Notes: generated by a model not told the origin, from the letters alone. A stretch of DNA of 64,000 nt from Thereva unica (GCA_949987705.1 OX465281.1:175722516-175786515); one strand, 5' to 3'; positions 10,301-20,991 are shown, numbered from the stretch's first letter. A program made the numbers and translations.

Positions 10301-12480
10301 GTTTCCGATCGGTATAAGCACGAGACTGCTCGAGGTCGAGATGTTCCTAGGCGTATGTTGTCTTCAGCAAATGGTAGTTGAACCTCGTACTGTCCATTGG
10401 GGAGTCGTTTGTGTGTTTTTTGGAAAATTTCTTCACACCGTTGTTCTTCCATAGTTAAGGGCTTCTCTGCGGTGATTTCTTCCAATTCCCAAAATTGTGT
10501 TAACTGCTGTTGTAAATCAGCTGTAATGTGGAAACTGTTTACCTTGATAGTTGGTGTAAGGTCATTAACTATTCCAGATAAGATCCATCCCAACGATGTT
10601 TCTTGGGCGAGGGGAATTTCAGTGTTATCAGGTATGATGGTCCCCTTCCTGATAATTTGGCCGTAAATATCAGCACCCAACAATAGATCGATTTTGGCCG
10701 GACTGTAATACCAGGGGTCTGCTAGATTGAGCTGGTTTATGTGATGCCACTCTTGATTGTAGACCCTTCTTGATGGTAGGAAACTAGTAACCTTCTTTGT
10801 TACCAGCGCACTCATCCTTACTGCGAAGTCCTTGTTGTATTGGGATTTTAGCGTTAGATGGACTTGAGTATTGAGATTGCCGATATTGATTTCTCCAGCT
10901 CCGAATATATCTGCCCGGATGGATTTTCTTTTCAGACGTAGTTTTTGCACGACGGATTCTGTTATCAGGGAAACTTGGGATCCTGGGTCTATTACTGCTC
11001 TCACCTTGGTTTCATGTCCTGAGTCGGATTGGAGCCTCACAATTGCGGTTGCTAACAACACTTGATGTGGTTGATCATCGTAGTTCACCATAAGGGAATT
11101 AAGGTTGCCCATATGTGATGAGTTCTGGTTTGGGGAAGATATTGCTGATTCTGTTTGTATACCAGATGTTACCATTGCAACAGTTGACTGGATTCTATCT
11201 TTATTGGGAACTTGAACTGGCTGATTGGGATAGTTGGATGTCTGAGAAATCATGCGTCTTCCTTCGGGATAGTGATGCAATAATGAATGGTGACGTTGAC
11301 TACAAATCTTACAAGTGTGTTTACTCGGACACTGTGCTGTTAAATGACCATATCCTAAGCAATTTATACACAGTTTTTTAGATTTCACGAACTTCATTCT
11401 TTCTGTCTCTGCTAACTTGGAGAATTGGTGGCATTGCCGAACGCTATGGTTGTTTCGACAATAACTGCAGGTTGGGGTGGTGGTCACATGGAATGCCTGG
11501 GATGTCATCCTTGGTCTTGCTGAGAAGTTCCGAAAGGTCCTACTTGTTGTTGTTACCCTTCTTCCAATGGCCTCTAACGTTCTAAAACGTCCTTCCAGAA
11601 ACTCGCGTAGTGTGTCCCAGGTTGGTATATCAGTACTGTTGCTCACACTCTGTTCCCATAATTGGTGAGTTTCGGGCGGGAATTTTTGTACGATTATGTA
11701 AATTATCACTGCGTCCCAGCTCTCGACTTCGATGCCTAGGTTGAATAGTGCTTGCAGGCATTCGGTGGTTACGTCCATCAAGCTCCCAATCCCTTGTGCA
11801 GACTCAGCGGACAAGGTGGGTTGGTTGAATAGAAGTTTCAGCTGGGCGTTGACCAACACTCTTTTGTTATCGTACCTTGCCTTTAGGAGTTTCCAAGCTG
11901 GCTCGTAATTGTCGTTGTTGACCTGAACTTGACGTAAAAGGCCCTCAGCTTCTCCACATAGGTGTAGTTTCAAGTACTGAAGTTTTTGCGCGTTAGATAA
12001 GCTGTGGTTCTCGTGAATCAAACTCGTGTAGAGATCGTGGAAAGTAGTCCATTTTCGGTAATCTCCGGAGAACTTGTCTAAGGATATTTTGGGTAGTTTG
12101 ATTAGATGCTCCTTGCTTGGGTTTGGTATCACCTTGGGTTCTTCTACAGTGGGAGATGGACTACCATCTCTTGATGTGGGATACTCAGCTTCAAAACGGG
12201 ATTCAATCGCGCCGTAATTTGTATAGAAGTATTCCTCCATTTCTTCATATATATTCCTCGTGAAGTAGTTATTTTTTAATAGGTCGGAATCCACAGGTTC
12301 GTCATTCCTGGCCATCAGAATCTCCGTGTGGGTTTTCTGTATATTCTGGAACAGTTTTTCAAAATCCTGAAGTCGTTTTTTATAGTAGGAAGTGGTTCGT
12401 CTGGCGGCTCCATCCTTCCGATAATTTGTGATAAACTTCTCCAGAAGCTCCTTTTGCGCTAATTGTAATTTAATTTCCAT
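7315..12480 (-). CDS. BEL-1 gag-pol polyprotein, integrase C-terminus replaced
   Basis: This is a single 1721-residue ORF. Gag is at the N-terminus (DUF1759-like region about 130-300), followed by CCHC-type knuckles (from C338, C371 and C390), an aspartic protease of DUF1758 type (VIDPGSQVSL, about 497-506), RT (YVDD about 910-913), RNase H (from about 1083), and integrase (HHCC about 1394-1432; D1464, D1530, E1583). The start was chosen because it is the first ATG after the primer-binding site and gives a typical BEL N-terminus. The normal integrase end is lost: at the duplication junction the frame runs into 11 bp of filler and stops nine residues after LLKED. The true end is carried by the next ORF. 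Gag and pol are fused without a frameshift, as is usual in BEL/Pao. Confidence 0.95.
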   Translation of the reverse strand: MEIKLQLAQKELLEKFITNYRKDGAARRTTSYYKKRLQDFEKLFQNIQKTHTEILMARNDEPVDSDLLKNNYFTRNIYEEMEEYFYTNYGAIESRFEAEYPTSRDGSPSPTVEEPKVIPNPSKEHLIKLPKISLDKFSGDYRKWTTFHDLYTSLIHENHSLSNAQKLQYLKLHLCGEAEGLLRQVQVNNDNYEPAWKLLKARYDNKRVLVNAQLKLLFNQPTLSAESAQGIGSLMDVTTECLQALFNLGIEVESWDAVIIYIIVQKFPPETHQLWEQSVSNSTDIPTWDTLREFLEGRFRTLEAIGRRVTTTSRTFRNFSARPRMTSQAFHVTTTPTCSYCRNNHSVRQCHQFSKLAETERMKFVKSKKLCINCLGYGHLTAQCPSKHTCKICSQRHHSLLHHYPEGRRMISQTSNYPNQPVQVPNKDRIQSTVAMVTSGIQTESAISSPNQNSSHMGNLNSLMVNYDDQPHQVLLATAIVRLQSDSGHETKVRAVIDPGSQVSLITESVVQKLRLKRKSIRADIFGAGEINIGNLNTQVHLTLKSQYNKDFAVRMSALVTKKVTSFLPSRRVYNQEWHHINQLNLADPWYYSPAKIDLLLGADIYGQIIRKGTIIPDNTEIPLAQETSLGWILSGIVNDLTPTIKVNSFHITADLQQQLTQFWELEEITAEKPLTMEEQRCEEIFQKTHKRLPNGQYEVQLPFAEDNIRLGTSRPRAVSCLYRSETRLSKNPDQKKLYNDCLKEYLTLNHMEPLTPTEANNSYPQDPNFYLPHHSVIKEDSTTTKLRVVFNASAPSSTGTSLNDILLNGPPQQDDLFSILLRWRLNHIAFTADITKMYRQIRIAKHHADYQRIVWRESVQAPVQDFRLLTVTFGTKSAPYLATRIIKQLSIDEQTNYPIGSAAAKTDFYVDDLMSGAPTIEEAIIKQQQLQNLMTSGGFQLRKWVSNSPQLLETIPTELREIELSFNINAQDKVKTLGIYWNPRNDTLSYTLKEELRVEPMTKRTMLSAISKLFDPLGWASPIIIPAKIMIQRLWLAKIDWDDVPPLELQSDWIKYHQELRKIDQIQIPRWLNTLDTHTKVEIHGFSDASTQAYAAIVYYCTIQNGIRKANILTAKTKVAPIKVVSLPRLELCGAVLLAKLISCIKKALKTTDTTPTFAWTDSEITLAWLNGHPSKWKSFIANRVSLIHELLKEVKWGHVSSKQNPADCATRGLSPEELKNHTLWWKGPEWLQKPKAEWPITKITQSTNLESRKQPPCCLTAVKADDITTRFSSLTKLLRVVAYCKRFKNNCQRRTIEKSKGYLTNTEIRNSLLTLLKIVQQRHFPEEFKSLSKNQGVNKKSALRKLTPFIDQDGLLRVGGRLRHSTLRYDEKHPVILPDKDPFTKLLIDRYHKETLHGGPQLMLSVILNKYWILNARNTIRHQIHRCITCYRQKAKGQEQLMGELPYQRVRTSRPFSHTGIDYCGPFDLKNHKGRGSKTYKGYIAIFICMATKALHIEIVTDLSTQGFIAAYRRFISRRGMASDIYCDNGSNFVGANRILTRQTSQMINGINMEIASLLETEGVQFHFNPPSAPHFGGLWESGVRSTKYHMKRILGNSILTYEEFSTVLTQIEACLNSRPLCELSSDPEDFTPLTPAHFLIGDTLMTPPEPSVLESNEHRLDRWQFVQHLYQSFWKRWNTEYLSRLQQRPKWIKIHDNLRVGQLVLLKEDEEERTRTSQ

Positions 12481-12572
12481 ATTGATTTAGTTTAGTTAGT
12501 TTAGGTCACTGGCTGCTACGATTTCCCCTTGAGGTGACGTGATCAGGCTAGATGTACGTTTTCCTTTTGGAA

Positions 12573-12589
12573 TCCGGCTCGAAGGACCA
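12573..12589 (-). other. BEL-1 primer-binding site (tRNA-Tyr type)
   Basis: The plus-strand sequence TCCGGCTCGAAGGACCA equals the 3' end of insect tRNA-Tyr including CCA. The element strand is therefore complementary to it, 3 nt inside the 5' LTR. BEL-2 has the same 17-mer at 45,823-45,839. Confidence 0.85.
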
Positions 12590-12592
12590 AAA

Positions 12593-13841
12593 TGTGCCGT
12601 GATCACCTAATTGTCACCCCTTAAAAAATCACCTTATTTATAATTCTAACTTTATTGAAAATTCTAACCTTTATACAATTAATTTCTTAAATCTATAATT
12701 CATACAATTCAACTTTAAACTTTCATATAATTCATATAATTCATATAATATAATTGATGGTTTTCTAATAATTTCATTTATTCATTCAACAAAAACTTAA
12801 CTTATATGGATATTGCCAAAAAAATTGCCTTGAAAATATTAGCTGCGTTCCTTCGTTTTCTGGGATGCTTTCCTTGGCTGGATTCGATGTACTGGGTTAC
12901 TCAAGTTCACAATTTCTCTGAGTAGATGGCGCGGACTTTGTAGAAAATTGATGGTTTCGGCTCGATTGCTGCTTGTTTCGGCTCTGCTTGGTTGTTTTGG
13001 ATGTTGTCTATCACTGGTGTGCTGGTTTACGTGTTGCTGGATATAACTATGATTGATTAGCGTAAGGAGTTATATTGGGATGCTGTCTCAATTCTACAGC
13101 TTAGGATGTTGACGGTACAATACTCCGTCAACTGATTCGGATTTGATTATCGTAAGGGGTTATATTGGGATGCTGTCTCAATTCTACAGCTTAGGATGTT
13201 GACGGTACAATACTCCGTCAACTGATTTGGATTGGGAATTATAGATTTTTAGGTTATCAGGCTCAATTCTCCTGATTGGGTGAGATCACTATAGTTTTCC
13301 TAGGCTCAGTTCTCCTGGGAAAGATCGAAGTGATCTGAGTCTTTTCGCCCAAGTGCTGCGATATTTATTGGGAACATGGCCATGGGCAATTTTGGAAAGC
13401 AATTTGGTGGGGCATTGGAATTGGAATTGGATTCACTTCTTTGTGTGCGTGCCCCTTCTTATATTTATATCAGCTGTCTTATTTTGACATATCTTCTGAT
13501 GGCGCATGAAACAGGTAAGGGAATATTTATTTTATGATTTTATTTATAATTAATGTATTTTTATGTATTTTCAGGAGTTTTTAGTGGGCGGAGCGATTGG
13601 TCTGCTATGTATCTTGGTTTGGGCTTACCAGGTAGGTAATTTGTGTTGTTTAATTATGGTTTATAATTTGTTTACCTTCTAGATTTTCTTGGATTCGGGA
13701 GTGAAGCTATTTGGCTGGAAGAATTATTTTAGATGTCGCCGGTGGTTTTTTTATTAGATAAGTTTTTTTTTTTTTTAATTATATAATTGAATGTATTCTT
13801 TGTGGTTCTTTTCTTGTTTATTTTCAGGTGCTGCCGCAACA
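12593..13841 (-). repeat. BEL-1 5' LTR
   Basis: This is the partner of the LTR at 1496-2747, about 1249 bp, nearly identical apart from a shorter T-run. It would carry the element promoter. The 90-bp tandem duplication, its two hairpins and the plus-strand splice-like signals are all present again. Confidence 0.95.
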
Positions 13842-14507
13842 GCATAGGTTGCGAAAAATCTAAAGTTTCGAGACACACCAAATCTCCACATGAAGCTTTT
13901 AACCCACCAAATAATAGATTTGAACATATCCATATGGATATTGTTGGACCATTGCCCCCATCATCCATCATGGACCATTGCCCCCATATTCATATATCCT
14001 AACAATCGTAGACCGATTTACGAGATGGCCGGAGGCATATCCAATGCGAGACATCTCTGTTACTACGGTGGCCAAACATTTTGTCACCGAGTATGTCCCT
14101 AGATTCGGCGCCCCACTTGAACTTACAACAGATCAAGGGTCGCAATTTGAATCAAAATTATTCAATGAAGTCACAAGACTTCTAGGTACACATAGAATAC
14201 GTACTACCGCCTACCTTCCACAAGCAAATGGGATGGTAGAGCGATTCCATAGACAATTAAAAGCGGCCTTAATGGCAAGGGACAACACTACTCATTGGAG
14301 TGAAGATCTGCCCCTTGTTTTATTAGGTATTCGCTCAGCAATTAAAACCGATTTGCAATGCTCACCAGCAGAGCTTGTCTATGGACAGAATCTGAGGCTC
14401 CCCAATTCAATTTCCATCCCAACGGATGAGAACCCGATAGAGCACTCAGAATTTCTAGCACGTCTTCGCACACACATGAAAGGTCTGTCGGCGACACAGC
14501 CCCGACA
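13842..14507 (+). pseudogene. Gypsy A integrase core
   Basis: This continues the Gypsy A pol frame from 1495: the second zinc-finger Cys (GCEKSKVSRHT), then FEHIHMDIVGPLPP (first catalytic Asp), LTTDQGSQFES (second Asp) and NGMVERFHRQLK (Glu). A short local duplication of the GGACCATTGCCCCC motif near 13,948-13,985 disrupts the frame between the first Asp and the rest of the core. The segment ends at the CGACA target duplication of the Transib-like element and resumes at 21,284. Confidence 0.9.
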
Positions 14508-14545
14508 CACAGTGGGACCAAATCCAAAAAAGCTGGCCAAAAGTC
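14508..14545 (+). repeat. Left 38-bp terminal inverted repeat of the Transib-like element
   Basis: The heptamer CACAGTG is at 14,508-14,514. An A6 run starts 11 nt later (14,526-14,531). The repeat ends with GGCCAAAAGTC and is identical to its partner over all 38 bp. Beyond it the ends diverge. Confidence 0.95.
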
Positions 14546-14939
14546 TAAAAAAAAAGTTTATAGATTGCGGTTTTTTTGGGGGGATGATTCGAGGACACTT
14601 CCAATAGTGAGCAATCAGTCACGGAAGGTTAGATTTTTTTCTACGGACTGAGAAATTGTAGTTACTACTTTACTCTTTTTGCTTACTTTTAAACGTTAAT
14701 ATTGTGAAAAAAGGTTAACGTTTTCAAAACGGTATAAAAAATTAAGTAACCAAGTAATCGTGGTCGTGTAAAGTGGAATTTTCTTTGGAAGGTCTGTAGA
14801 GTATAAAAAAAATTGCACTATACCCATTAAGCAAGTATATAATACACAGTAAGCATCTATTACACGTGCTTTTTAAAACGTTTTTATTAGCTCGCTTTCC
14901 TGTCTGTCTGTTTGTCCGGTACAAATCTTGCAATCAATT
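14546..14939. other. Left subterminal region of the Transib-like element, no gene
   Basis: AT-rich sequence with short homopolymer runs. I see no gene, only short ORFs without domain character. Confidence 0.6.
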
Positions 14940-17900
14940 TTTTGACTACTTCCGGTTACCCGATAACCCTGAAATTTTGCACACAGCTTCAGCTCCGATG
15001 ACAATGCAATATGGTATACTCATTATACCGTTAGATCCATGGCGGAAGACTATAGAGGACGGATTACTGTTTTCTTCACGGAACAAATTTTGCATTCGAT
15101 TTTTCATATACTTCCGGATATCCTATCATGGTGAAATTTTGCACACAGCTTTAGCTGTGATGACAATGCAATATGGTACATACCTTTAGTCCGTGGAGGC
15201 CGTCTCAGGAGGGCGGATTGAAATATTCTTCACAAACCCTTCAACATGGATATCAAATGAAATGGTACGTTAAGTAGAACACCATAAGCAATATAGTATA
15301 CTCAATTTATCGTTTGGTCCATGGCGGTCATCTCCAGAGGGCGGATTACCATTTTCTTCACAACCCCCTCTATATGGGTATCAAATGAAAGGGCATCATA
15401 AGACGAATGCAATAAGCCATGCCCTTAGATCCATGGCAGACTCCTCAGGAGGGTGGGTTACCATTTTCTTCAGAACCCTTTCGACATGGGTATCAAATGA
15501 AAGGGTCTCGACATGGGTATCAAATGAAAGGGAATCATGTATCGAATGCAATAAGCTATGTCTTTAGATCCATGGCGACCTCTTCAGGAGGGTGGGTTAC
15601 CATTCTCTTCAGAGCCCTTTTGACATGGGTATCAAATGAAAGGGTATGATAAGTAAAACACCATAAGCAATACAATATACTCAGAACCTCATTAGGTCCA
15701 TGGCGGCCTACTCAGGAGGGTGGGTTACCATTCTCTTCAGAACCCTTTCGACATGGGTGTCAAACGAAAGGGCATCATAAGTAAAACACCATAAGCAATA
15801 CAATATACTCACCTCATTAGGTCCATGGCGGCCTACTCAGGAGGGTGAGTTACCATTCTCTTCAGAACCCTTTCGACATGGGTGTCAAATGAAAGGGTAT
15901 GATTAGTAGAATACCATAAGCAATATATTATCCTCAATATTTCGTTTGGTCCATGGCGGCCATCTCAAGAGAACGGATTAACATTTTCTTCACACCTCCT
16001 CGACATGGGTATCAAACGAAAGGGCATCAAAAGTAATGCAATAAGCTATGTCTTTAGATCCATGACGACCTCCTCAGGAGGGCCGGTTACCATTCTCTTC
16101 AGAACCCTTTCGACATGGGTATCAAATGAAAGGGTATGATAAGTAAATCAACATAAGCAATACAATATACTCAGAACCTCATTAGGTCCATGGCGGCCTA
16201 CTCAGGAGGGTGGGTTACTATTCTCTTCAGAACCCTTTCGACATGGGTGTCAAATGAAAGGGTATGATAAGTAAAACACCATAAGCAATACAATATACTC
16301 AGAACTTCATTAGGTCCATGGCGGCCTACTCAGGAGGGTGAGTTACCATTCTCTTCAGAACCCTTTCGACATGGGTATCAAATGAAAGGGTATGATTAGT
16401 AGAATACCATAAGCAATATATTATCCTCAATATTTCGTTTGGTCCATGGCGGCCATCTCAAGAGAACGGATTAACATTTTCTTCACACCCCCTCGACATG
16501 GGTATCAAACGAAAGGGCATCATAAGTAATGCAATAAGCTATGTCTTTAGATCCATGACGACCTCCTCAGGAGGGCCGGTTACCATTCTCTTCAGAATCC
16601 TTTCGACATGGGTATCAAATGAAAGGGTATGATAAGTAAAACAACATAAGCAATACAATATACTCAGAACCTCATTAGGTCCATGGCGGCCTACTCAGGA
16701 GGGTGAGTTACCATTCTCTTCAGAACCCTTTCGACATGGGTGTCAAATGAAAGGGTATGATTAGTAGAATACCATAAGCAATATATTATCCTCAATATTT
16801 CGTTTGGTTCATGGCGGCCATCTCAAGAGAACGGATTAACATTTTCTTCACACCCCCTCGACATGGGTATCAAACGAAAGGGCATCATAAGTAATGCAAT
16901 AAGCTATGTCTTTAGATCCATGACGACCTCCTCAGGAGGGCCGGTTACCATTCTCTTCAGAACCCTTTCGGCATGGGTATCAAATGAAAGGGTACGATAA
17001 GTAAAACACCATAAGCAATACAATATACTCAGAACCTCATTAGGTCCATGGCGGCCTACTCAGGAGGGAGGGTTACCATTCTCTTAAGAACCCTTTCGAC
17101 ATGGGTGTCAAATGAAAGGGTATGATAAGTAGAATACCATAAGCAATATATTATCCTCAATATTTCGTTTGGTCCATGGCGGCCATCTCAAGAGAACGGA
17201 TTAACATTTTCTTCACAACCCCCTCGACATGGGTATCAAACGAAAGGGCATCAAAAGTAATGCAATAAGCTATGTCTTTAGATTTATGACGACCTCCTCA
17301 GGAGGGCCGGTTACCATTCTCTTCAGAACCCTTTCGACATGGGTTTCAAATGAAAGGGTATGATAAGTAAAACAACATAAGCAATACAATATACTCAGAA
17401 CCTCATTAGGTCCACGGCGGCCTACTTAGGAGGGTGGGTTACCATTCTCTTCAGAACCCTTTCGACATGGGTGTCAAATTAAAGGGTATGATAAGTAGAA
17501 TACCATAAGCAATATATTATCCTCAATATTTCGTTTGGTCCATGGCGGCCATCTCAAGAGAACGGATTAACATTTTCTTCACACCCCCTCGACATGGGTA
17601 TCAAACGAAAGGGCATCATAAGTAATGCAATAAGCTATGTCTTTAGATCCATGACGACCTCCTCAGGAGGGCCGGTTACCATTCTCTTCAGAACCCTTTC
17701 GACATGGGTATCAAATGAAAGGGTATGATAAGTAAAACAACATAAGCAATACAATATACTCAGAACCTCATTAGGTCCATGGCGGCCTACTCAGGAGGGT
17801 GGGTTACCATTCTCTTCAGAACCCTTTCGACATGGGTGTCAATTGAAAGGGTATGATAAGTAGAATACCATAAGCAATATATTATCCTCAATATTTTGTT

Positions 17901-18290
17901 TGGTCCATGGCGCCCATCTCAAGAGGACGGATTAACATTTCCTTCACAACCCCCTCGACATGGGTATCAAACGAAAGGGCATCAAAAGTAATGCAACAAG
18001 CTATGTCCTTAGATCCATGGCGACCTCCTCAAGAGGGCCGGTTACCATTCTCTTCAGAACCCTTTCGACATGGGTATCAAATGAAAGGGTATGATAAGTA
18101 AAACACCATAAGCAATACAATATACTCAGAACATCATTAGGTCCATGAAGACCTCCTCAGGAGGGTGGGTTACCATTCTCTTCAGAGCACGGCTTACCAT
18201 TTTCATCACAACACCCGCGACGTAGGTACTACAGAAAAGGGTGTGATAAGTAGAATACAATAAGCTATATGAGGTCATTGTAAATTTAAC
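14940..18290 (+). repeat. Satellite array with higher-order structure
   Basis: This is a tandem array of about 100-130-bp monomers, each containing CGACATGGGT(A/G)TCAAA(T/C)GAAAGGG and TAGGTCCATGGCGGCC-like blocks. The first units (14,940-15,300) are diverged. From about 15,900 three monomer types (A about 128 bp, B about 130 bp, C about 107 bp) recur in order with a period near 365 bp; C-type units start near 16,000, 16,494, 16,859, 17,223, 17,588 and 17,954. The first interval is longer by one extra A unit. Short ORFs across it are chance products of the repeat. It lies wholly inside the Transib-like element. Confidence 0.9.
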
Positions 18291-18397
18291 TTGGCGGCTG
18301 ACATAAACTGGTGGATTGCCTAACTTTACAACAACCTTACATGTATCAGTTACATAATTTAAATTAATACGGTAAATTATTCAAAGTAAAATGAAAG

Positions 18398-19450
18398 ACT
18401 AGTTGGGATGTGGGTTCGACCCTTTCGGTCCACACGATCAACTTCCCAGTATGATGGATGTTGAATATGTATATGATTGGATATTTTAATAATAAATGAA
18501 CAATAGGCAATATATGTAGAATATATCTATAATACCGAGAATTTGTCACAATTGTTTATCAATATTTTCGCTAAAATGTCAAACTAAATGTGCGCAATTA
18601 CAAGATTAGGATGACGAAAATGTATATAAAATTGATGTTTTAATGTTTTTCGGCACCTCAATGAAGTCGATATAGTTTTTAGTTCGCGCGGTATAGTGCA
18701 GGTACAAAAATCACTTAAGTCATTTAAACCAAAAACCGCTGGACCGAATATTATAAAAATCTTAACAGATTATATTGTCGCTAATACGCTTCGAACGGCA
18801 CCTCAAGTAAGTCAATATCTTTCGTGGTTCGGGCGATATCGTGCAGGAACAAAAATCACTTACGTCGCTTAAACAAAAAAACGGCTGGACCGAATTTTAT
18901 GAAAATCTTTTCAGATCATATTTTGGTTAATACTCTTCGAACGGCACGTCAACTAAGTCGATATCATTTATAGTTTGCGCGATATCGTGCAGGTACAAAA
19001 ATCACTTAAGTCATTTGAACCAAAAAACCGCTGGACCGAATATTATAAAAATCTTTCCAGATTATATTGTCGCTAATACGCTTCGAACGGCATCTCAAGT
19101 AAGTCACTATCTTTCGTGGTTCGGGCGATATCATGCAGGTACAAAAATCACTTACGTCGCTTAAACAAAAAAACGGCTGGACCGAATTTCATGAAAATCT
19201 TTTCAGATCATATTTCGGTTAATACGCTTCGAACGACACCTCAACGAAGCCGATATCAGTATTGGTTCGCGCGATATCGTGCAGGAAAAAATGACCACAT
19301 CCGTACGCACATACACACACACACACATACTTCCTCCCAATTTTTTGCTTAAAATGCTCCTGGGACCTTGAAAGATGAAAATACGTCGAAATTTTCGATT
19401 TCGATTTTCGGACCGATTACAATAACTTCCTATACTGGGAAGTTAATAAA
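18398..19450 (+). repeat. R1 repeat family, copy 2 (complete-looking)
   Basis: It begins ACTAGTTGGG, then GTGGGTTCGACCCTTTCGG (a match to the pol III B-box core GWTCRANNC within GTTCGACCC), then AACTTCCCAGTATGATGG at 18,440. Diverged tandem units of about 145 bp follow, then a CA microsatellite, and the copy ends ATACTGGGAAGTT plus AATAAAA. The AACTTCCCAGTAT near the start and ATACTGGGAAGTT near the end form a 13-bp inverted pair. The same start and end are seen in copy 3, so both edges are supported by two copies. No coding capacity. Confidence 0.75.
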
Positions 19451-19801
19451 AGTTTTAGATAATCACGACTCAAATTTAATTTATAAATGTTTTTATATGA
19501 AGAAAGCAGTCAAATACAATCGAAAGTCAGCTAAGCGCTTTTCAGTAAAAGAGTAGTTGCGAGCACTCACGAGTGAAAATAGTAAAAATGATCAAAAAAG
19601 AGATGCAGCTACTATTGAAATAAAAATCATATAAAATTAATTTAGCTTACTCCTTCATTTTAATTTTCAGGAATATCAAAATTAAAAAGATTGGTATATT
19701 GTTAGTAGATTTAGGTAACAATTTTCCACATGTATCCGTCATAATATCATGACCATGTTAAAAAGTGATTGCAAAATGTCGCACACAAGACTAAAAAGCA
19801 G
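19451..19801. other. Intergenic part of the Transib-like element
   Basis: AT-rich sequence between R1 copy 2 and the long hairpin. I see no gene or repeat in it. Confidence 0.5.
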
Positions 19802-20285
19802 ATAATAATTATTAGATAAAAAAAACTTTTTAATATAACACGTTTTTATAACGAACTAAAAAGTATAAAATAATGGCACTAGCCCCATACAGATTTAGAA
19901 CCTCAAACATATTTCTAACACCACACAGATAGTCCTGAAAATTTGTGATTGTGAATTTGTAATAGCTATGAAAATATATGTAAAATTTTAAACGAAAAAA
20001 CGTGGGGCGCATGCTATAGACAATAGTAAGGAGTGTAGAGTAGCTGGGTTGAGAAATCATTCGCATCAATAATATATACGCCCCACGTTTTTTCGTTTAA
20101 AATTTTACATATATTTTCATAGCTATTACAAATTCACAAACACAAATTTTCAGGACTATCTGTGTGGTGTTAGAAATATGTTTGAGGTTCTAAATCTGTA
20201 TGGGGCTAGTGCCATTATTTTATACTTTTTAGTTCGTTATAAAAACGTGTTATATTAAAAAGTTTTTTTTATCTAATAATTATTA
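19802..20285. repeat. Long inverted repeat (about 205-bp arms, 70-bp loop)
   Basis: The left arm 19,802-20,010 and the right arm about 20,080-20,285 are near-perfect inverted copies. They start ATAATAATTATTAGATAAAA and meet at CGTGGGGCG / CGCCCCACG around a loop of about 70 bp. Transcription in either direction would give a long hairpin RNA. It could be a fold-back MITE inserted in the Transib-like element; no clear target duplication is visible. No ORF of note. Confidence 0.9.
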
Positions 20286-20991
20286 TGAATTAGGATTGTT
20301 AGAATGCGATATATATTGGACAAAAAGTAATATTGCTCCACTCTGCTCCACTGGAAAACTTGCTGGGCGTTGTTGGTAAAGGCGTATTCCTTCACCTCCA
20401 AAAAAATTCGCTGCCCAAAATTGCCCCTCCGTGTTTTAAGGGGTCACTTACGTCTAGCACTAGCCCATGGAAATGGTACTTCAATATTGCAAAAATGCGG
20501 GACAAGGTTTTATTTTTGGGATGTGTAGGGGGGGTCAGTGTGAGCTTAAATCTGAGTTTTCGGGATTCTAACCCACTCCCCCCCAATTTGGCCGCCATCT
20601 TGGAAAAGGGGCGCAAATGGTTTTTCCATTATATATCTCCGTAACAGTACATCTTACAGAAAATTTGCAAGGGCACTTTTTGTTTATAATTAAATTATCT
20701 ACAATATATTAGCAAGATATTTTTGGGTAAATTTAATAATTAAGAAGTTATAAGCCTTAGAACACCAGTATTTTCTTTTAATGGCTATAGCTCTGAATGT
20801 TCGACATCAGAAGATAAAGATACAACTTTTACTTGTATTCACAATGATTTTCTTCTGTAATTGCATTCTTAAAAATTCTTATTTTGTTTTTCTAATAAAC
20901 AATAACTTCCTAATAAAATAACTTGCTTATAAAAAAATTAATCAAAAGTATTAAACATTATATTAAAACAAATTTTTTGATTTTTTTAAGA
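20286..20991. other. Right interior of the Transib-like element, no gene
   Basis: AT-rich with a short GC-richer patch (20,330-20,640). ORFs there have no recognisable domain. No support for a transposase. Confidence 0.5.

Larger units (their letters stand above)
1496..13841 (-). mobile_element. BEL-1: BEL/Pao LTR retrotransposon with internal duplication
   Basis: This is a complete minus-strand insertion with near-identical LTRs of about 1250 bp (1496-2747 and 12,593-13,841), starting TG and ending CA, and a 5-bp target duplication GCATA (1491-1495 and 13,842-13,846). The host gypsy frame continues across the target site once one copy is removed, which confirms the boundaries. The primer-binding site at 12,573-12,589 matches the 3' end of insect tRNA-Tyr; the polypurine tract is at 2748-2760. 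The interior encodes gag-pol plus a small extra ORF. A 3492-bp block covering late protease, RT, RNase H and integrase occurs twice in tandem (3842-7333 and 7345-10,836) with 11 bp of filler. The LTRs differ mainly in a T-run, so insertion was recent. Confidence 0.96.

Noticed and set aside
3684..11668. Plus-strand ORFs of 60-120 codons across BEL-1
   Set aside because: Antisense shadows of gag-pol, occurring twice because of the internal duplication.
15385..18101. Several 60-76-codon ORFs with STWVSNER or HGYQMKG motifs
   Set aside because: Frames through the satellite monomer; the motif recurs only because the DNA repeats.
18411..18425. tRNA gene from the GGTTCGACCC B-box
   Set aside because: No A-box at the right distance and no cloverleaf could be drawn; kept only as a B-box-like motif of R1.
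19116..19352. 78-codon ORF repeated at 55,086-55,346 that could be a conserved protein
   Set aside because: It is the R1 tandem unit read in the same frame in two copies; no codon-level constraint is evident.
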